Assembly: GCA_030715195.1 (NCBI GenBank)
Contig: JAUYVI010000002.1
Coordinates: 372,001-436,000 of the forward strand
From: Dongia sedimenti
GTDB taxonomy: Bacteria; Pseudomonadota; Alphaproteobacteria; Dongiales; Dongiaceae
Length of the DNA stretch: 64,000 nucleotides
Direction of reading: 5' to 3'
This document shows positions 59,528-64,000 of the stretch, piece by piece; positions within the stretch are counted from its first letter, which is position 1, and every line of letters begins with the position of its first letter. The notes under the pieces were generated by a model that saw only the letters and a program-made list of their open reading frames with translations, was not told the DNA's origin and made no database searches. The position numbers and the translations under genes were made by a program.

Positions 59528-60553
59528 TCACGGCCACCGGATCGGCGGCACCCGGGCGATCTTGAACGGCCCCCAGAAGAGATAGCCGCCCTGGATGGTG
59601 AGGCCGGTCGCGACCTCTTTGTATCCGCCCGGCGCGTCGCGCTCCGCGCCCTTGACGAAGAGCTTCATCTTCAGCGCGTCTTCCGGATGGAGGCGGCGCT
59701 GGCTGGCCAGCAGGTCGATCGTCTGTGACAGACCGCGGGCCTTCAGATTGGCGGCGACGATCGGCTGCAGGGTCTCATCGAGCGCCACCGTCGCGGAGCC
59801 CGCAACCGACAGGGTGGCCTGGGCCAGCGCGAAGTCCGTCACCTCGATCGTGCCGCCGGCATCGCGCCACGACGCCAAGGCCTGGCGCAACGGCGCCATC
59901 GGCATCGGGCCTTTGACCGTGCCGGCGAGCGCGACCTCGCCCAGGGGGTCGGCCGTGAGCAGGACTGTTCCTTCGGGCAGCCTGAGATCCTTGGCCGTGG
60001 CGGAGAATTGCAGCAGCGGATCGGCCTCGGATTTCGGCGGCGTGGCAGCGGCGTCGAGCGAGGCCTCGCCGGAAGCGGCAGCCAAGCTCCGGCCGTCCGG
60101 CAAGGCCGCCTGCGCGCCGGAGAATTTCACCGCAAGAGATGACAGTTGTCCGAAACCATCGAGGCGAACCCGCGCCGAGAGATCGGCCACATCCACCACC
60201 GCCGGTCCCTGACCGAGATCGATCACATGATGACCGGGACCGGAGAAAGTCATGGCATGCAGATCGAGCGGTGAAAGCTTGGCTTCGACATCCGGCCCGT
60301 GCCAGTCGAAGGCTTGTCCGCCAATGGTCCCGGCCATATGCGGCCGGCCGAAGGTGGTGCGGAAGTCGAACGGGAAGCCGCTGACCGAGGTGCGCTCGAA
60401 ATCGACCGTCATGCCCGCTTGACGCTGCAAGGCGACCCAGTCGTCGACGCCCTTCTCAAGCTGAGCGGCGACAGTGAACCAGTAGCCCGCGTATCCGCCC
60501 AGCAGGACGAGACCGGCCGCGATCGCTGCAATGATCCTGGTCCGTGCCTTCAT
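59528..60553 (-). CDS. DUF2125 domain-containing protein
   Basis: A 341-residue envelope protein with an N-terminal membrane anchor (IIAAIAAGLVLLGGYAGYWFTVA) and a long beta-rich body containing the DUF2125 pattern (ERTSVSGFPFDFRTTFGRPHM). It resembles AsmA/YdgA-like periplasmic proteins in having repeated VALAGTV-type strands. Function is unknown. It begins 14 nt after the permease gene of the amino-acid transporter, so it is probably read from that operon. Confidence 0.85.
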   Translation of the reverse strand: MKARTRIIAAIAAGLVLLGGYAGYWFTVAAQLEKGVDDWVALQRQAGMTVDFERTSVSGFPFDFRTTFGRPHMAGTIGGQAFDWHGPDVEAKLSPLDLHAMTFSGPGHHVIDLGQGPAVVDVADLSARVRLDGFGQLSSLAVKFSGAQAALPDGRSLAAASGEASLDAAATPPKSEADPLLQFSATAKDLRLPEGTVLLTADPLGEVALAGTVKGPMPMAPLRQALASWRDAGGTIEVTDFALAQATLSVAGSATVALDETLQPIVAANLKARGLSQTIDLLASQRRLHPEDALKMKLFVKGAERDAPGGYKEVATGLTIQGGYLFWGPFKIARVPPIRWP

Positions 60554-60567
60554 TCGCAGTTGAATGT

Positions 60568-61293
60568 TCAGGCAGCCGCCGGTTTCGGCGCGCTGGTCGA
60601 AATCGGCATCCGGTCCCGGTTGAGACGCTGCTCAAGCCAGTTCAGCACGCGGGTCAGGCCGAAGACGAGGATGAAATACACGATGCCCGCGCCGATCAGC
60701 GTGTCGTAGACGCGGAACGTATCGACCCGAATGGTGGTTGCCGTGCCCATGACCTCGTAGACGGTGACCAGCGAGGCCAGCGAGGTCGCCTTCAGCAGCA
60801 GGATTGTTTCCGAGCTCATCGCCGGCAGGCAGATCCGCACGGCGCGCGGCAGCGTCACCCGCCGGAACACCTGCCAGCGGCTCATGCCGAAGGCACGGGC
60901 GGCTTCGATCTCGCCATGGGGCACCGCCAGGATGGCGCCGCGCAGGATCTCGCCGGTATAGCCCGCCGTGTTGATGCTGAAGGCGAAGAGCGCATACCAG
61001 AGACCGTCGCGCAGGAAGGGAAATCCACGCATCATCCAGCCGGGAATGAGCTGGCCGAGGCCGTAATAGACGAAATAGAGCTGAATGAGCAGCGGCGTGC
61101 CGCGCATGGTGAAGATGAACAGCCGCGCCGGCAGGGACAGCAAGGGATTAGGCGAAATCCGGGCCAGCGCGACCGGAACGGCCAACATGTTGCCGATAAA
61201 GGAGGACCCGAAAGTCAGGAACAACGTCAGCGGCACCGCCCAGAGCAGCTGCGGCATGACGATCGTGAACATGTAGACGGGATCGAATTTCAT
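60568..61293 (-). CDS. Polar amino-acid ABC transporter permease (HisM-like)
   Basis: A 241-residue inner-membrane permease with about five helices. The N-terminal block is LTLFLTFGSSFIGNMLAVPVALAR, and the EAA loop is EAARAFGMSRWQVFRRVTLPRA. The ATG at 61293 has GGGAG upstream; the open frame to 61404 overlaps the other permease and is a shadow. It pairs with the HisQ-like permease at 61307-62038. The gene for the ATP-binding subunit is not present nearby. Confidence 0.9.
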   Translation of the reverse strand: MKFDPVYMFTIVMPQLLWAVPLTLFLTFGSSFIGNMLAVPVALARISPNPLLSLPARLFIFTMRGTPLLIQLYFVYYGLGQLIPGWMMRGFPFLRDGLWYALFAFSINTAGYTGEILRGAILAVPHGEIEAARAFGMSRWQVFRRVTLPRAVRICLPAMSSETILLLKATSLASLVTVYEVMGTATTIRVDTFRVYDTLIGAGIVYFILVFGLTRVLNWLEQRLNRDRMPISTSAPKPAAA

Positions 61294-61306
61294 TGCGCCG
61301 CTCCCG

Positions 61307-62038
61307 TCACGCGCGCCGGACGCCGCGATTGGCGCGCTTCTCGAGCCGGCTGAAGACGACCATGGAGACGGCCGAAACCACCATGAACACGGCGGCGGTC
61401 GCACTCAGATAGAAGATGAAGTGCTTGGTTGAGTTCGCGGCGCTGCGCCCGACCGACATGATGTCGTTGACCTGCGCCACGACGCTGACCAGCGCGCTGT
61501 CCTTGGTGATGTTGAGCCACTGATTGCCCAGACCGGGAACGGCGAAGCGGATCATCTGCGGAAAGATGATGCGCGTGAAGCGCCGGGTTCCATGCATCCC
61601 GAAGGCCTTGGCCGCCTCGATCTGGCCCTTGGGCACGGCCTGGATGCCGCCCCGGAGCACGTCGGTGAGGTAGGCGCCGTAGATCAGGCCGAGTGCCGCG
61701 ATGACCGCGAAGAACGGGTTGATCTGCAGGCCCTCATCGGCGAGGTGCAACAGGATCAGCAGGCGGGCGAGCGCCGGAGTTCCGAGATAGAAGATGAGGA
61801 AGATGAGCAGCAGTTCCGGCAGCGAACGAACGACCGTGGTGTAGACCTCGCCGGCGCGGTTCAGCGACCTGACGGGACAGAGCTTGGCCCAGGCCCCGAG
61901 CATGCCGATCGACGCGCCGATCGCGTAGCTGCTGAAGGAAATGAACAGCGTGGTGGCAACGCCTTTGACGAACTCGTCGCCATATCCTTGATCCCCCCAG
62001 GCCAAGGTGGCCCATAAGGAATGTGCATCAGCGGCCAA
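61307..62038 (-). CDS. Polar amino-acid ABC transporter permease (HisQ-like)
   Basis: A 243-residue permease with five predicted helices and the EAA loop EAAKAFGMHGTRRFTRIIFPQM. It belongs to the HisQ/ArtQ side of the family (ELLLIFLIFYLGTPALARLL). It follows the binding-protein gene at 62150 across a strong hairpin and precedes the HisM-like gene by 13 nt. Together they form the channel of an importer for basic or polar amino acids. Confidence 0.9.
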   Translation of the reverse strand: MAADAHSLWATLAWGDQGYGDEFVKGVATTLFISFSSYAIGASIGMLGAWAKLCPVRSLNRAGEVYTTVVRSLPELLLIFLIFYLGTPALARLLILLHLADEGLQINPFFAVIAALGLIYGAYLTDVLRGGIQAVPKGQIEAAKAFGMHGTRRFTRIIFPQMIRFAVPGLGNQWLNITKDSALVSVVAQVNDIMSVGRSAANSTKHFIFYLSATAAVFMVVSAVSMVVFSRLEKRANRGVRRA

Positions 62039-62095
62039 AGACAGTCCCCCTGTCGCGTCGCAATCTGCTTAGAGGCGGAGCCTCAAACGGCAAAC

Positions 62096-62126
62096 CCCGC
62101 CCGGACCTCAGCAAGGACCGGGCGGG
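62096..62126 (-). terminator. Hairpin between the binding-protein gene and the permeases
   Basis: CCCGCCCGG and CCGGGCGGG form a perfect 9-bp stem, with an inner CCT/AGG pairing, 24 nt downstream of the binding-protein stop. It may protect or attenuate the message, so that the binding protein is made in excess over the permeases. Confidence 0.65.
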
Positions 62127-62149
62127 AATCACCGGATTGGAACGGCCGC

Positions 62150-62953
62150 TTAGTAGGTCGGCTTCACCAGCATCCCGTTGAGCTCGGGATACTTCGCGGT
62201 GATCTTGTCATAGGTGCCGTCGGTCGCGACCTGCTTGATCGCGGCATTGAGCTTGTCGAGCGTGTCCTTGTCGTCCTTGCGGACGGCGGCACCGACGCCC
62301 TCGCCCATGATCGGATCGCCCTTCGGCACCTCGGCCTTTTCCTCGAAATCCTTGCCCGCGTCGGTCGCCAGGAACGGCGCGATGGTCGAGCGGCCTTCCT
62401 GCACGTAGTCCACGCGGCCGGCGGCCAAGTCGGCCAGGGCGGTGTCGAGACCGTCATAGGTCTTGATCTCCGCCGTCTTGCTGAAACGGCTCTGCAGGAA
62501 CTTCGAGTGGATGGTCGCGTTCTGCGCGCCGAACACCTTGCCCTTCACCGAGTCCGGGTTGTCGAAGTCGATCTTGGTCGTGTCCGACTTCTGGCCGACG
62601 ATGATGGTGACCGAATCATAGTAGAAGTGCGTGAAGTTGACCTGCTGTTTGCGGTCGTCGTTGATCGTCATCGAGGCGAAGATGAAGTCGATCTTGCCCT
62701 CTTGCAGCGCCGGGATGATGCCGTCCCAGGCGGTGGGGAACAGTTCGCACTTGATCTTGGCGGCTTCGCACACCGCCATCGCCATATCGACTTCCCAGCC
62801 GGTCCACTTGCCGCTGGTGTCCTTGGTGGCGAAGGGCGGGTAGTCGGTCTGGTCCATGCCGACCTTGTAAACCTTGTCCTGGGCCTGCGCCGAGAATGCA
62901 GTGAGCGCCAGCAAGGCGCCTGCAAGCAGGCTCCCAACGATGGTCTTCTTCAT
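62150..62953 (-). CDS. Amino-acid ABC transporter substrate-binding protein
   Basis: Periplasmic SBP_bac_3-family binding protein, 267 residues. It has a signal peptide (IVGSLLAGALLALTAFSAQA) and the family blocks DYPPFATKDTSGKWTGWEVDMAMAVCEAAK, AWDGIIPALQEGKIDFIFASMTINDDRKQQVNFTHFYYDS and DGLDTALADLAAGRVDYV. The two cysteines (about 67 and 74) match the disulphide of the LAO/histidine-binding family. First gene of the importer operon. The ligand is probably basic or polar. Confidence 0.92.
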   Translation of the reverse strand: MKKTIVGSLLAGALLALTAFSAQAQDKVYKVGMDQTDYPPFATKDTSGKWTGWEVDMAMAVCEAAKIKCELFPTAWDGIIPALQEGKIDFIFASMTINDDRKQQVNFTHFYYDSVTIIVGQKSDTTKIDFDNPDSVKGKVFGAQNATIHSKFLQSRFSKTAEIKTYDGLDTALADLAAGRVDYVQEGRSTIAPFLATDAGKDFEEKAEVPKGDPIMGEGVGAAVRKDDKDTLDKLNAAIKQVATDGTYDKITAKYPELNGMLVKPTY

Positions 62954-63157
62954 GTCTGTCCCTCTTCGTATTTCGGCCGATGAGCGGCCAAGCTCCCTGT
63001 GCCGCCTGCGGCCGGACTTTGAACGTCCAGCCTTTCGGGTCAGCCAGACGGCCAGACTAGCATAGCGATTTCCGGCTTGGGTAGCCGGGAGTGCCAGCCG
63101 ACCGCCGCTTATCGATTTCGTGAAAGGTCGGAACGGGCCGGAATCGGCCTTATCCGG

Positions 63158-64000
63158 TCACCGGTCGGACAGGAACTTGGCCAACCGGTCCATGGCCAGG
63201 CCGATTCGCTCGGGGCTCTGGGCGTAGCAGAGGCGCACGTATTGCTCGCCGCCGGCGCCGAAGGCGGTGCCCGGCGCCAATCCGACCCTGCCCTCCACCA
63301 CCAGTCGTTTGCAGAACTGGGTGGCGTCGCCCATGTCTTCGACCCGCAGCATGAGATAGAAGGCCGCCTCGGCCGGGATGACCTGGATCCGGTTCATCTG
63401 CGCGACCCGGCTCATCACCACGTCGCGGCTCTGGCGGCAGCGCGCGACCATCCACTTGACCCACTCCTCGCCCTCGTTGAGGGCGGCGACGCAGGCGCGC
63501 TGGGTGAAGGTCTGGCCGCCCGACGTGTTGTACTCGATCAGCATCTCGAGCTTGTGCACGATCGCCGGCGGCGCGACGATCCAGCCCACCCGCCAGCCGG
63601 TCATCGCCCAGGTCTTGGAGAAGCTGTTGACCACGAAGAGCGGATCGTCCGGCGCGGCGATCTCGAGGAAGGACGGCGCCACCGTCCGGTCATAGACCAG
63701 TCGGCCATAGACCTCGTCGGCGATGATGGCGATCCGCTTCTTCCGCGCGAAGTCGAGCAAGGCGCGGCGCTGCTCCTCCGGCATCATCCACCCGGTCGGA
63801 TTGCCCGGCGAGGCGAGGTAAATCGCCTTGGTCCGCGCGTCACAGGCGGCGAACAGCTTCTCGAGGTCGAGATGCCAGCCTTTCTCGTCGCCGGTCAGCG
63901 CCACCTGCCGCGGCTCCGCACCCATGACCTGGATCGCGGCGAAGATGTTCGGCCAGGACGGCGTCACGCAGACCGCGTTGTCGCCGGCGCCGCACAGCGT
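63158..64000 (-). CDS. PLP-dependent aminotransferase, class I/II (5' truncated by window edge)
   Basis: Aspartate-type aminotransferase; the frame is open to the last base of the window, so the N-terminus is missing. Visible are SPGNPTGWMMP, IIADEVYGRLVYD, the PLP lysine in NSFSKTWAMTGWRVGW and the late EQYVRLCYAQSPERIGLAMDRL. The apparent start at 63967 is a Val codon within conserved sequence, not a real start. The substrate is not predictable. It is in the same direction as the amino-acid transporter, 204 nt upstream. Confidence 0.9.
   Translation of the reverse strand, partial: TLCGAGDNAVCVTPSWPNIFAAIQVMGAEPRQVALTGDEKGWHLDLEKLFAACDARTKAIYLASPGNPTGWMMPEEQRRALLDFARKKRIAIIADEVYGRLVYDRTVAPSFLEIAAPDDPLFVVNSFSKTWAMTGWRVGWIVAPPAIVHKLEMLIEYNTSGGQTFTQRACVAALNEGEEWVKWMVARCRQSRDVVMSRVAQMNRIQVIPAEAAFYLMLRVEDMGDATQFCKRLVVEGRVGLAPGTAFGAGGEQYVRLCYAQSPERIGLAMDRLAKFLSDR

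Overview
The window comes from a GC-rich alphaproteobacterium, most likely a motile Rhodospirillales-type organism; the genus cannot be resolved by eye. The evidence is the combination of CtrA, the phosphotransferase ChpT, the sigma-54 flagellar regulator FlbD, GapR (DUF2312), two exact TTAA-N7-TTAA CtrA boxes and a GANTC site in the ctrA promoter. No rRNA, tRNA, CRISPR array, insertion sequence or prophage was seen. Coding density is very high and many genes overlap by 1-4 nt, so translational coupling is common.

Region 1 (1-20 kb) is motility and cell-cycle control. A truncated flbD, flhA, flhF, an flhG-like ATPase gene and a fliK-like gene run on the plus strand. Two PRC-barrel genes, fliJ and fliI run on the minus strand. 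ctrA is divergent from fliI across a promoter region carrying a CtrA box, a GANTC site and a perfect dyad. After a secreted protein of unknown function comes a minus-strand operon chpT-cheA-cheW-cheY-cheB-cheR. CheA is a 986-residue multidomain kinase that appears to carry a truncated-globin-like domain between its HPt domain and its kinase core, plus a second CheW-like domain and a C-terminal receiver.

Region 2 (19-34 kb) is mainly housekeeping: DUF3553, mobA, a papain-like protein that has lost its catalytic Cys and His, an RhlE-type helicase, a propionyl/acetyl-CoA synthetase, an SDR, gapR with paired DnaA-box-like nonamers upstream, two EamA exporters, a small secreted protein coupled to a six-TM chemoreceptor, DUF1244, an N-formylglutamate amidohydrolase-like protein, glycerate 2-kinase and pyruvate kinase. 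A 514-bp gene-free stretch after pyk holds six copies of GTCTGCGT, partly arranged as an imperfect 28-bp direct repeat, plus several hairpins.

Region 3 (34-50 kb) is envelope and transport: a DUF2339 membrane protein, a Sel1-like protein, an L,D-transpeptidase, a HyuA-type hydantoinase, a Tat-exported DUF882 peptidase, a gamma-glutamyltransferase-family enzyme, a coiled-coil protein behind an exact CtrA box, and a complete BMP-type (nucleoside-like) ABC importer.

Region 4 (50-64 kb) holds a small ACT protein, a large palindromic repeat, a three-part fusion (APH kinase, M23/LytM domain, class III aminotransferase), two tandem paralogous small periplasmic proteins, a P-type cation ATPase coupled to an SDR, yicC-gmk, DUF2125, a polar amino-acid ABC importer without its ATPase, and a truncated class I aminotransferase.

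The most unusual items are the globin-like insert in CheA, the kinase-M23-aminotransferase fusion, the dead papain-like protein, the GTCTGCGT locus and the unknown coiled-coil gene behind a CtrA box.
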